This document shows positions 40,790-49,421 of a stretch of DNA of 64,000 nucleotides, one piece after another. A model generated the notes under the pieces. It worked only from the letters and a program-made list of their open reading frames with translations. It ran no database searches and was not told where the DNA came from. This DNA is from Candidatus Saccharibacteria bacterium UBA5150 (GTDB lineage: Bacteria; Patescibacteriota; Saccharimonadia; Saccharimonadales; UBA4665), in the NCBI GenBank assembly GCA_002413795.1, contig DHXS01000009.1:3194-67193 (forward strand), read 5' to 3'. The position numbers and the translations under genes were made by a program. Position 1 is the stretch's first letter. Each line of letters opens with the position of its first letter.

Positions 40790-41976
40790 TGCCGCAACCA
40801 TGAGTCGGGGAACTCGGCTGGTCCGGACGCGCCGGTGTAAACAAATGAGCCGAAGGGATAGAAACCGTTGTAGTAAGAGTACATGAGCCGGACCGGTTCG
40901 GTCTGGCCGGCTTGATGGTTGACCCTGGTAACTATTCTTAGAGTTTGCCAGCCATTGAAGCCAAAGTTGAGCTGGGCCGATGTATTGGTGCGAGTATCGA
41001 TAATCTTATTACCGTTCAAAAATACTAGAGTTTGATTTCTGGGACTGGCATCAACCAGGTAAAGGGTCCAGCCTAAGTAGCTCCAGCCGGCACCATGAAT
41101 CCAACACTGATAGTCGAGTGCGCAGTCGGCCATGTACACCTGGCCGTTCCATTCAACATAGGCATAGTCCGTAGTCGCGGCGTTCAGACCAACTCGTCTG
41201 GTAAGGGTGCTGGTGAAGTCGGGGTACGAGCTTTCGCCGTTACCGATGTTTAAACCGATGTTTTTGTCGATAACCTGCATCTTGAAATCGGCCGTGCCAT
41301 TTAGCGGATCGGGATCCCTTGCGGTTCCATGGTAGTAATTACCAATTAGGCCGGAGGGACAGTTGGGCGTACTGGTGGAGGGACAGGTGGTTACGTTCGG
41401 TGGTGGAGCGGCGGGCGCAATACCGCCGCCGGCATCAGAATTACCACCTGTAGGCTGGCCGTTGGCGATGGTGATATTGTTGTTGGTCGGGGAAACAGTG
41501 TAGAGACGGTAGTTCAGCGACTCCTGCTGAGCACCTAAGGTGCCTAAACCGGGCCAGCGCATCTTAACGGTGAAAAGGCCGCTGCCATCATAGGTAATGC
41601 TCTGGTAATACAGGCCGTTAACGACACAAGCGCCGTAATTCGCGGCCGTCAGTTCATTCAAGTTTTCCTGGGACGCCGGTTTAAAACCGCTTAGGGTCAC
41701 TAGATTGTGGGAGGAATCGAAGCAGAAGGCACTGGTAGTTTGCAGCACGCCGGCATTGGAGGCCGCGACGGCTGTCCTGACCTGCTCTATCTGGGAAGCC
41801 ATCAGACTCAGGGCCTGGGAGTGCTCCTCGGCGGCCTGCGAGGTCTGCAGGCCCCTGTTAGCCGTGGCATAGGCTATGCTTAGGCCCAGGCCCAGCACCG
41901 CCAGTACGATCAGCACTTCAATAATGGTGTCGCCGGCCGATTTACGGGCGGGACTTTTGCGAAACAGATTGATCAT
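40786..41976 (-). CDS. Large pilin-like protein with C-terminal PA14-like domain
   Basis: 396 aa. The prepilin segment is SAG-DTIIEVLIVLAVLGLGL: cleavage after Gly, Asp rather than Phe at +1, Glu at +5. The first domain is pilin-like (residues 40-165). After a Gly/Pro/Ala linker with paired cysteines, residues about 205-396 (LIGNYYHGTARDPDPLNGTA, SSYPDFTSTLTRRVGLNA, WTLYLVDASPRNQTLVFLNG) resemble a PA14 carbohydrate-binding beta barrel. Such a fusion would place a glycan-binding head on a pilin. It overlaps the upstream pilin gene by 4 nt (ATGA). Confidence 0.72.
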   Translation of the reverse strand: MINLFRKSPARKSAGDTIIEVLIVLAVLGLGLSIAYATANRGLQTSQAAEEHSQALSLMASQIEQVRTAVAASNAGVLQTTSAFCFDSSHNLVTLSGFKPASQENLNELTAANYGACVVNGLYYQSITYDGSGLFTVKMRWPGLGTLGAQQESLNYRLYTVSPTNNNITIANGQPTGGNSDAGGGIAPAAPPPNVTTCPSTSTPNCPSGLIGNYYHGTARDPDPLNGTADFKMQVIDKNIGLNIGNGESSYPDFTSTLTRRVGLNAATTDYAYVEWNGQVYMADCALDYQCWIHGAGWSYLGWTLYLVDASPRNQTLVFLNGNKIIDTRTNTSAQLNFGFNGWQTLRIVTRVNHQAGQTEPVRLMYSYYNGFYPFGSFVYTGASGPAEFPDSWLRH

Positions 41977-42797
41977 GGCGTCCCCTTACAGCGGTCATCA
42001 ATCGCGGTGCCAACTTTTATGCGGGCCACTAAGCGCTGGCCGTTAATGCCGCCTATTGTGACGCTGCCCGGCTGCTCGGTATTGGAATTCACGCAAATGG
42101 CTATATTGGGCTGATTAACCACATCGCCGTCGCTTATGCCGGGAATGACAGTATTGGCAAAGTCGGTTTGGGAACGCGATGAGGCACTGTTTTTAGGGAC
42201 CACGAAGACAGTCGTTTGCGAGCCGGAATCCAGGGTGGCGCCGCCGCCGGTGCCGAAGCTACCGAAGAATCCTATGGCTCCCACAACGTCGGTACCGCTG
42301 TATAGCTTACTGACCGTTAAGCTCCATTGGGCGTGTTTATTGTCCGTTAAACTGGTAGCCGCCACTGGTTTGGCCTCGGTGAAACTGCTGGATAATACGT
42401 TGGTGTTGGTATCGCTGGCGTAGCGCCGCCCGACTACCGTGTAAACGTTATAGCCGCTGCCGCTGTCGCCGGCAATGTCGAACTGCACCACTTTGCCCAG
42501 GAATATGCAGGCCTTGTTGGTCCCCTGCGTTGTGCCGTTGACCACCGCTGTCTGCGGGCTACCGCTGGCGCCGATGGTGCAAGACAGGCTATTAGTACTC
42601 GGGAAAAAGCCGTTGGCCACCTGGTTGGCAACGTTCTGCAATTGGGTAGCCAAGTCGTTCATGCCCTGCTTAAATTCAGCGTTGGATTGTTTGCCGGAAA
42701 TAAAGATAGCCGCCAAGGTAAACATAAAACCCGAAACGGCCAAGAAAATCATGACTTCAATAATAGTGTAACCCCGAGAGTTTCGGCGGGCGCGCAT
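41973..42797 (-). CDS. Minor pilin (prepilin-type)
   Basis: About 274 aa. RARRNSRG-YTIIEVMIFLAVSGFMF is a prepilin leader with cleavage after Gly, Tyr at +1 and Glu at +5. The head domain contains cysteines and Gly/Ser-rich strands (GFFGSFGTGGGATLDSGS). ATG 42797 is chosen because TGC-TATACT (hexamer 42804-42809) lies 6 nt upstream, so the mRNA would be leaderless. It is the first gene of a unit with the PA14-like pilin. Confidence 0.78.
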   Translation of the reverse strand: MRARRNSRGYTIIEVMIFLAVSGFMFTLAAIFISGKQSNAEFKQGMNDLATQLQNVANQVANGFFPSTNSLSCTIGASGSPQTAVVNGTTQGTNKACIFLGKVVQFDIAGDSGSGYNVYTVVGRRYASDTNTNVLSSSFTEAKPVAATSLTDNKHAQWSLTVSKLYSGTDVVGAIGFFGSFGTGGGATLDSGSQTTVFVVPKNSASSRSQTDFANTVIPGISDGDVVNQPNIAICVNSNTEQPGSVTIGGINGQRLVARIKVGTAIDDRCKGTP

Positions 42798-42803
42798 GCT
42801 CAA

Positions 42804-42809
42804 AGTATA
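42804..42809 (-). promoter_or_regulatory. -10 box of a leaderless minor-pilin transcript
   Basis: Extended -10 TGC-TATACT, 6 nt before ATG 42797. Confidence 0.55.
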
Positions 42810-42826
42810 GCATAAGCACTACCCTG

Positions 42827-43654
42827 TTAGAGCACCGGTGGCAAGAATGTTCGACGGTACCATAACAGGATGGTGTGACCGAACAGCTGTACAACAATTG
42901 CGCCCACGATCAGGAATGGCCCGAAAGGAATGGTGCTGTTGCGCTGCAGTTTTCTGGCGAGCAGTAGCGGCAGGCTGGCCAGACTGCCCAATAGGGCGGC
43001 ACTGAAGATCATCAGCAGACTGCGGGCCGGCGTGGCGGCTATTAAGCCAAGCAGCCAGCCCAATTTAACGTCGCCGCCGCCAATCCACTTGCCGGCCGAA
43101 ACCTGAAACAAAACGTAAAAGACTCCGCCGCCCACGGCCACCGCCAGTACGGTATTGAGCACTTCTCTGCCCGGATGGACCGCCGTAGCCGCCGCTACGC
43201 CGGCAAAAACCAGCGCCACGAGCGTCAGAGGATACAGCAGTCTGTCGGGCAGTAACAGCCAGCGTAAATCATACACAATCAAGGCCATAAAGCCGGTCAG
43301 TAAGGCCAGCCACAGCCCGAAAAGCACTGTTTGGCTGCCCTGCACCGGCACTGGCCACCAGAAGTACGAAAGTACAAATAACAGGGCTGTAGCCGCTTCT
43401 ACCAACGGATATTGACGTGATATCGGTTTATGGCAGTAGCGGCACTTGCCGCGCAGACTCAGCCAGCTGAACAGCGGCACCAAATCCCTAACGGCCAGCG
43501 CGTGCCTGCAGTGAGGGCACATGGAGCGGCCTTTCAGAATGGAAAGCTCCTGCCCGGTCTTTTTAGACTTTGCCTGCTCGTGGACCCTGTATACCACAGC
43601 ATTCACAAAACTCCCCAGGGCCAGCCCCAACACCGCCAGAACAATATAAATCAT
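42827..43654 (-). CDS. pilD: Prepilin peptidase (type 4 prepilin leader peptidase and N-methyltransferase)
   Basis: About 275 aa, integral membrane aspartyl protease of family A24. An N-terminal helix (LGLALGSFVNAVVYRV), then a zinc tetracysteine loop (CPHCRHAL, CRYCHKPIS), then the two catalytic aspartates: YDLRWLLLPDRLLYP and GGGDVKLGWLLGLI. It cleaves and methylates the pilins encoded around it. TGC-TACCAT lies 7 nt before ATG 43654, again giving a leaderless start. Confidence 0.93.
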   Translation of the reverse strand: MIYIVLAVLGLALGSFVNAVVYRVHEQAKSKKTGQELSILKGRSMCPHCRHALAVRDLVPLFSWLSLRGKCRYCHKPISRQYPLVEAATALLFVLSYFWWPVPVQGSQTVLFGLWLALLTGFMALIVYDLRWLLLPDRLLYPLTLVALVFAGVAAATAVHPGREVLNTVLAVAVGGGVFYVLFQVSAGKWIGGGDVKLGWLLGLIAATPARSLLMIFSAALLGSLASLPLLLARKLQRNSTIPFGPFLIVGAIVVQLFGHTILLWYRRTFLPPVL

Positions 43655-43670
43655 TAGCAATATGGTAGCA

Positions 43671-43699
43671 CAACAAGAAAACAGGCCCCGAAGGGCCTG
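43671..43699 (-). terminator. Terminator of the major pilin gene
   Basis: On the minus strand, CAGGCCC-TTCG-GGGCCTG followed by TTTTCTTGTT. A stable UUCG tetraloop caps the stem. It lies 24 nt after the pilin stop codon. Confidence 0.9.
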
Positions 43700-43722
43700 C
43701 TCAAAGCTTATGGAAGACTAGC

Positions 43723-44226
43723 TTACGTATCCAGACACTTGGCCTGGCTTGCCCCTGCTGTTTCAATAGCGTAAACGACTGAGGTTGCTCGACCGGATAC
43801 CACAATAGTATATTGGGTTCCATTATTAGCCGGAGCACCACACTTGGTGCCAAAGGTCACCGTTAATTCTCCAGCATTAGGAGTAACGCTAGTAGCGGTC
43901 TTGTCGGCGCCAAAGTTTACGGTAGTGCTTGCCTGTACCTTGGCAGTAGCGGCAGTACCGTTAGCGTCCTTCAAAGTGACTGCGCTCCCGGCTTGGCTAG
44001 AACCATTCTTCGTAGGGAGACCGCCATCATTATTAGAGGCAAACTCGGACACGCCCCCGGCGATGGCTGCGGCGTCGTTCTTAATGGCCGTGTTGCGGCC
44101 GTTGCGCTGTAAGGCCGGTACGGCCAGTAAGACAACTAAAATAATTAAACCAGCGATGGCCAGCACGATCATCACTTCGATGATGGTAAAGCCTTCGTTC
44201 CTGGATTTTCGTACTCGATTAAGCAT
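43723..44226 (-). CDS. pilA: Type IV major pilin
   Basis: 167 aa. NEG-FTIIEVMIVLAIAGLIIL is a canonical class III signal: cleavage after Gly, Phe at +1, Glu at +5. A compact alpha/beta head follows with a C-terminal disulfide pair (Cys in TFGTKCGAPAN and SQAKCLDT). Unlike most genes here it has a conventional leader with AAGGGGG 8 nt before the ATG and its own terminator with a UUCG loop, both suited to high expression. It lies directly downstream of pilC but is separated by a 110-nt promoter region. Confidence 0.92.
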   Translation of the reverse strand: MLNRVRKSRNEGFTIIEVMIVLAIAGLIILVVLLAVPALQRNGRNTAIKNDAAAIAGGVSEFASNNDGGLPTKNGSSQAGSAVTLKDANGTAATAKVQASTTVNFGADKTATSVTPNAGELTVTFGTKCGAPANNGTQYTIVVSGRATSVVYAIETAGASQAKCLDT

Positions 44227-44336
44227 TGCAAATGCCCCCTTTGCGTGCCTTTATTATGTGCTTATGCTTTGATCATATCTGGCAATTGGCCTAAATGCAA
44301 GCTGACTCGACCGTTTATCCACATCTTGCGTACCCC

Positions 44337-45566
44337 TTAGCCGCCGCCGGGATTGGTAAAGCCGGATTGGTTCACCAGGCCGTAAATTGGCAATAAAATG
44401 GCGGCCACGATAATCAGGGCTATGATGCCCATAATCACCATCATGACCGGTTCGATGATGGTGCTGACGTTCTTAATCTCGTTGTCGACCTCTTTTTCGT
44501 AGTAGTCGGCTACCTTGGCCAGCATGGTTTCCATGGCGCCGGACTGCTCGCCGATGTGGAGCATGTTGGGGACCAGTTCCAGGAAATTCGGGTCTTTGCC
44601 GATGGCGTCGGATAAGGCCGTGCCGCCCTTCACTTTTTCGATGGCGTTCTTTAGAGATTTTTCGATGTGGACGTTGTCGACGGCTTCGCCGGTAATTTCC
44701 AGCACCTGAATCAGCGGTACGCCGCTGGCCACCAAGGTGGTGCCGGTGCGGGCAAAGCGGGCCATGTACATTTTCATAAATAGATTGCCGATCGGCCAAG
44801 CGCGCATTTTCACTTTATCGATTATACTGCGACCGCCAAGGGTGCGAGCCCAGCGGCTGCCAAAGAAGATGGCCAAGCCGAGCAAAATCAGTACCGCCCA
44901 CCAGCGGTGGGTTATAAAGTGCGAAATGGCTAGCAAAAAGCGGGTTACGAACGGCAGTTGGGCGCCCGGCAGGCCGGCATAAATGTTCTGGACCTGCGGC
45001 AGGACCTTAACAATCATGAATGTCACCACGGCTATCATGACCAGCAGGACGATTAGGGGGTAAATCATAGCGCCGCGGACCTTGCTGATAATGTCGGCGT
45101 CTTTTTCCTGCTGGTTGGCCAGGCGTTCCAGCCCGCTGTCGAGCGTACCGGAAGTCTCGCTGGCGGCTACCAGGCTGACGTAGACCCGGTTAAAGACCCG
45201 CGGGTGCTTTTCGAGGGCCACGCTGAAGGCTTTGCCGCCTTCGACATCGGCAATAACCTGGTTGATAACTACTTTTAGCGGCTTATTGGGCGTCTGCTGG
45301 GAAACACTGCGCAGGCTCTGCACCAGGGGCAGACCGGCGTTTATAAGCGTCGACAGCTGACGGCTGAACAGGACCTTATCTTTGGTCCTAATACGCCTTT
45401 TGAAGATTCGGCCACCGGCACTGTCCTTGGTGGGAACAATCGAAATCGGCGTCAGGCCTTCGTCGTGTATCAGCTTGGCGGCGGCCTGCTCGTTATCAGC
45501 CTGAACCTGCGCCTTAACCTTCTCGCCGGTGGCCGAGTTGCGAGCTTCGTAATTAAAGGTCAGCAT
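44337..45566 (-). CDS. pilC: Type IV pilus inner-membrane platform protein PilC
   Basis: 409 aa, family T2SF (GspF/PilC). The two repeated cytosolic domains are visible: FSRQLSTLINAGLPLVQSLR in the first and FARTGTTLVASGVPLIQVLE in the second. Three hydrophobic helices (VLLVMIAVVTFMIVKVLPQV; WWAVLILLGLAIFFG; MMVIMGIIALIIVAAILLPI) are in the usual places. PilC links the motor ATPases to the growing pilus. 7 nt separate it from the pilT stop. Confidence 0.95.
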   Translation of the reverse strand: MLTFNYEARNSATGEKVKAQVQADNEQAAAKLIHDEGLTPISIVPTKDSAGGRIFKRRIRTKDKVLFSRQLSTLINAGLPLVQSLRSVSQQTPNKPLKVVINQVIADVEGGKAFSVALEKHPRVFNRVYVSLVAASETSGTLDSGLERLANQQEKDADIISKVRGAMIYPLIVLLVMIAVVTFMIVKVLPQVQNIYAGLPGAQLPFVTRFLLAISHFITHRWWAVLILLGLAIFFGSRWARTLGGRSIIDKVKMRAWPIGNLFMKMYMARFARTGTTLVASGVPLIQVLEITGEAVDNVHIEKSLKNAIEKVKGGTALSDAIGKDPNFLELVPNMLHIGEQSGAMETMLAKVADYYEKEVDNEIKNVSTIIEPVMMVIMGIIALIIVAAILLPIYGLVNQSGFTNPGGG

Positions 45567-45573
45567 GGGGGTG

Positions 45574-46644
45574 TTAGCTCCTCATCAGCCTGTCCAGCTC
45601 ATCGATATCAACCGCGTAATTGCGGGCTTCGTCGTAGGTAATGGTGCCGGCGTGAATCAGGCTGACCAATTGCTTATCCATCGATTGCATGCCGAATTCG
45701 GTGCCGGTTTGGATAACGGCTTCCAGCTGGTGGCTCTTGCCTTCGCGGATGATGTTGCGCACCGCCGGGGTGGCCACCAGGATTTCGGCCGCCGCGATGC
45801 GGCCGCCGCCAATCGACGGTATCAGGCGCTGGGAAACGATAGCCATTAAAATATTGGACAGCTGAGCCCGGATTTGGGGCTGCTGGTGCGGCGGGAAGAC
45901 GTCAATCATGCGGTCAATGCTCTGCGAGGCGCTGTTGGTATGCAGAGTGGCCAGCACCAGGTGGCCGGTTTCGGCGATGGTAATGGCGCTGGCGATGGTT
46001 TCCAGGTCGCGCATCTCGCCGATCAGCACAACGTCGGGGTCTTCGCGCAGGGCACTGCGCAGGGCGGCGCTGAACGAATAGGTATCGTAGTGGACTTCCC
46101 TCTGTACGATCACCGATTTTTGAGATTTGTGGGTGAATTCGATCGGATCTTCGATGGTAATGATGTGCGAGGCCCGTTCCTGGTTGATTTTATGGATCAT
46201 GGCCGACAGCGAAGTCGATTTGCCGGAGCCGGTCGGGCCGGTCACCAGCACCAGGCCGCGCGGGAACTCGGTGAATTTATTGACGATTTGCGGCAGACCG
46301 AGCTGTTCAATGCTCAGGATCTCGTTGGGAATCAGGCGCATGGCGGCGGCCAGATTGCCGCGCTCGTGGAAAGCGTTAACGCGGAAGCGGCCCAGGTCGC
46401 CATAAGCGAAGCTAAAGTCGAATTCCTTGTCTTTTAATAGGATTTGCTTCTGGTCTTCGTCCAGAATGGAAAAGACCAGCACTTCGACGGCTTCTTCATT
46501 AAGCGGATCGGCGCCGGTTACAGGGGTCAGAGCGCCGTCGACACGCAGCATCGGCGGCAAGCCTACCTGCAGGTGCAGGTCGGAAGCCTTCTTTTTAATA
46601 ACTTCGTCGAGTAGGACCTCGATTCTTGGTTGCGCTGCTGCCAT
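45574..46644 (-). CDS. pilT: Type IV pilus retraction ATPase PilT
   Basis: About 356 aa. Walker A VTGPTGSGKSTSL, the Asp box (IITIEDPIEF), Walker B (VVLIGEMRDLETI), the His box (LATLHTNSA), and the PilT hallmark AVRNIIREGK (AIRNLIRE) near the C-terminus. It powers pilus retraction, hence twitching and DNA uptake. ATG 46644 has AAAGGG 5 nt upstream and is preferred over the GTG at 46650. Confidence 0.95.
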   Translation of the reverse strand: MAAAQPRIEVLLDEVIKKKASDLHLQVGLPPMLRVDGALTPVTGADPLNEEAVEVLVFSILDEDQKQILLKDKEFDFSFAYGDLGRFRVNAFHERGNLAAAMRLIPNEILSIEQLGLPQIVNKFTEFPRGLVLVTGPTGSGKSTSLSAMIHKINQERASHIITIEDPIEFTHKSQKSVIVQREVHYDTYSFSAALRSALREDPDVVLIGEMRDLETIASAITIAETGHLVLATLHTNSASQSIDRMIDVFPPHQQPQIRAQLSNILMAIVSQRLIPSIGGGRIAAAEILVATPAVRNIIREGKSHQLEAVIQTGTEFGMQSMDKQLVSLIHAGTITYDEARNYAVDIDELDRLMRS

Positions 46645-46662
46645 ATCCACCCTTTCTAGTCT

Positions 46663-48480
46663 TTACAGGTTGTCATCGGCCGCTACCCGGTTAATTTCAT
46701 CCAGCGTAGTCAGCCCGGCCAGAGCTTTCAGGTAACCGTCCTGCCGCATAGTCACCATGCCTTCTGCCTGAGCGGCGTGCTCGATTTCCGTGCTGGTAGA
46801 CTGCTTCATGATCAGGCCCTGAATGGCCTCCGACACGTTAAAGGCCTCAAATAAGCCCACTCGACCCTTGTAGCCGCCTGGCGTGTCGGGGGTATCCGTA
46901 CCCTTGCTTAAAGTATAAGCGGTTTGGCTCTTTAAGGGCAAGCTTTTATAGCCCAGATTGGGAGCCAGGCTAGCCGCTTGTTCGGCGGTATCCGGCAGGA
47001 GAGACCCGAGCGTGGCCTGGATGGCGGCCGTTTCGGCGGCCGTCGATTGATAGGTTTGGCGGCCTTCGGGGGCAATGCGCCGCACCAGCCGCTGGCCGAT
47101 GACGGTACGGACGGTACTGGCAATCAGGAACGGTTCGACGCCCATATCTAAAAGGCGCGGCAGAATGCCGGCGGCGCTGTTGGTGTGCAGGGTGCTGAAC
47201 ACCAGGTGGCCGGTCAGGGCGGCCTGGACGGCCAATTGGGCGGTTTCTTTGTCGCGAATCTCGCCGACCATCACCACGTCGGGGTCCTGGCGCAGAATAC
47301 TGCGCAGGCCCGAGGCAAAGGTCAGGCCGACCTCCGGGTTGACCTGAATCTGGTTAATGCCGTCCATTTTGTACTCTACCGGGTCTTCCAGGGTGACGAT
47401 GTTAACGGCGTCGTTTTTGACCTCCTGGAGCATTGAGTACATCGAAGTCGACTTACCCGAGCCGGTCGGGCCGCTGGTCAGAATCATGCCGTTGGTCTGC
47501 TTGAGGCCCTCACGGATAACGTTGAGCGGCCGGCCGTTGTAGCCCATGTCTTCCAGTTTCAGCGAGGTCCCGGTTTTATCGAGCAAACGGATGACCACCT
47601 GCTCGCCCCAGACAATCGGCGCGATGGCAATACGCAGGTCGATGCTCTTATTATTACCAGCCAGAAAAGTAAACTGGCCGTCCTGCGGGGTGCGGTGTTC
47701 GTCGATTTTCAGGTTGGATAAAATTTTAATGCGCGAGATCAGCGCCGCTTCGGTGTTTTTGGGCAAACGCATGACTTCGCGCAGGACGCCGTCGACGCGG
47801 CAGCGTACCTTAACCTCTTTTTCCATCGGCTCGATGTGAACGTCGCTGGCGCGGTTTTGGGCGGCGAATTCCAGGATGGCCGACAGGGCTTTGCTGATCG
47901 GCGAATCTTCGACCAGATCTTTAATGCTAATGACTTTGTTCTTGTTGCCTTTAACGGCCGCGGCCGTGCCCTCGGGCTCCTTGCCGGTAGCATCCAGGTG
48001 AGATTGCAGGGTGTCGTCAATTTGGGTGTCCAGGCGGGTACTGTATTGGCGTAATACCTGGCGGATGCCGGCCTCGCTGGCGGCATACACTTTTAGAGGC
48101 TTGGCGATGCGGTTGCTCAAAAAATCGACGGCCTGGACGTTATCGGCGTCCAGCATGGCTACCACCAGCCGGTGCTGCATTTGCCCCAGCGGCACGGCCA
48201 TGTAGCGCTCGGCGATGTCCTGCGGCAGTAATTTAAGGATTTTGGGGTCGATTCGGGCCTGCGTCAGGTTAACGTAAGGCACTTTAGTAATGCCGGCGTG
48301 GGCTTTGGTCAGCTGTTCATCGGTAATGTAGCTGTTCTTAACCATGTAACTAAGCAGGGGTTCACTGGCCTTGTCGGCTTCGGTCTTGGCCTGGGCCAGC
48401 TTGTCGGCCGTCACCATGCCGGCTTCCAACAAGGCAGCCTCTACTTGCTGCTGACTGCTGGCCGATAAAACAACACTCAT
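46663..48480 (-). CDS. pilB: Type IV pilus extension ATPase PilB
   Basis: 605 aa. The N-terminal MshEN/GspE-N domain is at residues 15-150. Motor: SGPTGSGKSTSM (Walker A), VTLEDPVEYKMDGINQIQVN (Asp box), VVMVGEIRDKETA (Walker B), FSTLHTNSA (His box). The tetracysteine zinc loop that normally follows QRLVRRIC is replaced by RRIAPEGRQTYQ and a long insert without cysteines. It drives pilus polymerisation. It overlaps nothing but lies 15 nt after the small gene ending at 48496, with AAGGA upstream. Confidence 0.95.
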   Translation of the reverse strand: MSVVLSASSQQQVEAALLEAGMVTADKLAQAKTEADKASEPLLSYMVKNSYITDEQLTKAHAGITKVPYVNLTQARIDPKILKLLPQDIAERYMAVPLGQMQHRLVVAMLDADNVQAVDFLSNRIAKPLKVYAASEAGIRQVLRQYSTRLDTQIDDTLQSHLDATGKEPEGTAAAVKGNKNKVISIKDLVEDSPISKALSAILEFAAQNRASDVHIEPMEKEVKVRCRVDGVLREVMRLPKNTEAALISRIKILSNLKIDEHRTPQDGQFTFLAGNNKSIDLRIAIAPIVWGEQVVIRLLDKTGTSLKLEDMGYNGRPLNVIREGLKQTNGMILTSGPTGSGKSTSMYSMLQEVKNDAVNIVTLEDPVEYKMDGINQIQVNPEVGLTFASGLRSILRQDPDVVMVGEIRDKETAQLAVQAALTGHLVFSTLHTNSAAGILPRLLDMGVEPFLIASTVRTVIGQRLVRRIAPEGRQTYQSTAAETAAIQATLGSLLPDTAEQAASLAPNLGYKSLPLKSQTAYTLSKGTDTPDTPGGYKGRVGLFEAFNVSEAIQGLIMKQSTSTEIEHAAQAEGMVTMRQDGYLKALAGLTTLDEINRVAADDNL

Positions 48481-48495
48481 GGCCGCGAGGTCCTT

Positions 48496-48747
48496 TTATG
48501 GCGCACTGGCACTAAAGGGATCAGGGTTGGGATTCTGACCGATAGTAATCTGCTTGGTGGGGTCGAAAGCCTTGTTGTTGAAGTAAGCGGGATTAGGCGT
48601 TGGGAAATCGGCGGTGATCGGCTGGACGACTTCGGCCTGTTGTTGGCGGGTCTTGGGCGAGCCAAATAACAGATTGGAAGCCACCAGCGAGATTACGGCG
48701 CTTAGAAAAACGACTGCGGCCAGTAAGGCTAGATCTTTTTGCTTCAT
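48496..48747 (-). CDS. Small membrane protein in the PilP position
   Basis: 83 aa. One N-terminal helix (LALLAAVVFLSAVISLVASN), then a Pro/Asn-rich extracytoplasmic tail (FPTPNPAYFNN, GQNPNPDPFSASAP). It overlaps the pilO stop by 4 nt and precedes pilB, so it is part of the pilus operon. PilP links PilNO to the secretin in diderm bacteria; this is too short and lacks the lipobox and beta domain, so it is not a clear PilP homologue. It may be a minimal partner of PilNO. Confidence 0.7.
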   Translation of the reverse strand: MKQKDLALLAAVVFLSAVISLVASNLLFGSPKTRQQQAEVVQPITADFPTPNPAYFNNKAFDPTKQITIGQNPNPDPFSASAP

Positions 48748-49421
48748 TTGACCACCTTCTTGGTAATATTAAGGCTTTTAGCGGGCTGGTAATAGGTATG
48801 TGCCTTGACGGTCAAGGTCAGGTTATTGGCGCCGCCGGCCAGATTGATGGAATCGATCTGGATCGGGCGGATAGACTGCTGAAGAGCCGAGATTAGTTGC
48901 TGAACGGATAAATAGTTGGCGTTGCCGACGCTAAACGAGAACGGCATGGGCACCGGCTGGGGTGACGGGCTGGAGCTGTTGCCCTGCTGGGTCAGCTGGT
49001 CGTCAATACCGGTAATGTCAGTAACGTGCAGGTTGCGGTCGATCAGGATTTTTTCCAGGCTGGAGGTCAGCGCCGGGAAGTCGTAAGCGCTCGGCAAGGC
49101 ATCCAGCACGATCTTGGTATTATGACCGTCGTTATCGCCCTTGCCGTTGCTGCTGCCGCCAATTACGTTGGTAGACTTGCTGTCAAATGCCTGATACGAA
49201 TCAGCCAGACTGCTAAAGGCTTTGACGTTCTTCTGCAATTGGCTGTGGGCCTTTTCTTTAGCGGTGGTAACTTTGGCCTGGTAGCGGGTTTGGACCCATA
49301 CCGAGTGGGCGGCGAACAGACAGAAGATCGTTATGAACGAGGCCGCGGCCACAATGCCGACCACCTGGGCGTTGGCCTTGCCGATGGCGCCCCATTTATC
49401 GGAGATTTGTTTATTGGCCAT
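48744..49421 (-). CDS. pilO: Type IV pilus alignment protein PilO
   Basis: 225 aa. A cytosolic start, one helix near residues 18-38 (VVGIVAAASFITIFCLFAAH), a coiled-coil stretch (YQAKVTTAKEKAHSQLQKNV), and two ferredoxin-like halves. The length, topology and position between pilN and the small gene before pilB identify it as PilO. The start overlaps pilN by 11 nt. It forms heterodimers with PilN in the platform complex. Confidence 0.85.
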   Translation of the reverse strand: MANKQISDKWGAIGKANAQVVGIVAAASFITIFCLFAAHSVWVQTRYQAKVTTAKEKAHSQLQKNVKAFSSLADSYQAFDSKSTNVIGGSSNGKGDNDGHNTKIVLDALPSAYDFPALTSSLEKILIDRNLHVTDITGIDDQLTQQGNSSSPSPQPVPMPFSFSVGNANYLSVQQLISALQQSIRPIQIDSINLAGGANNLTLTVKAHTYYQPAKSLNITKKVVK

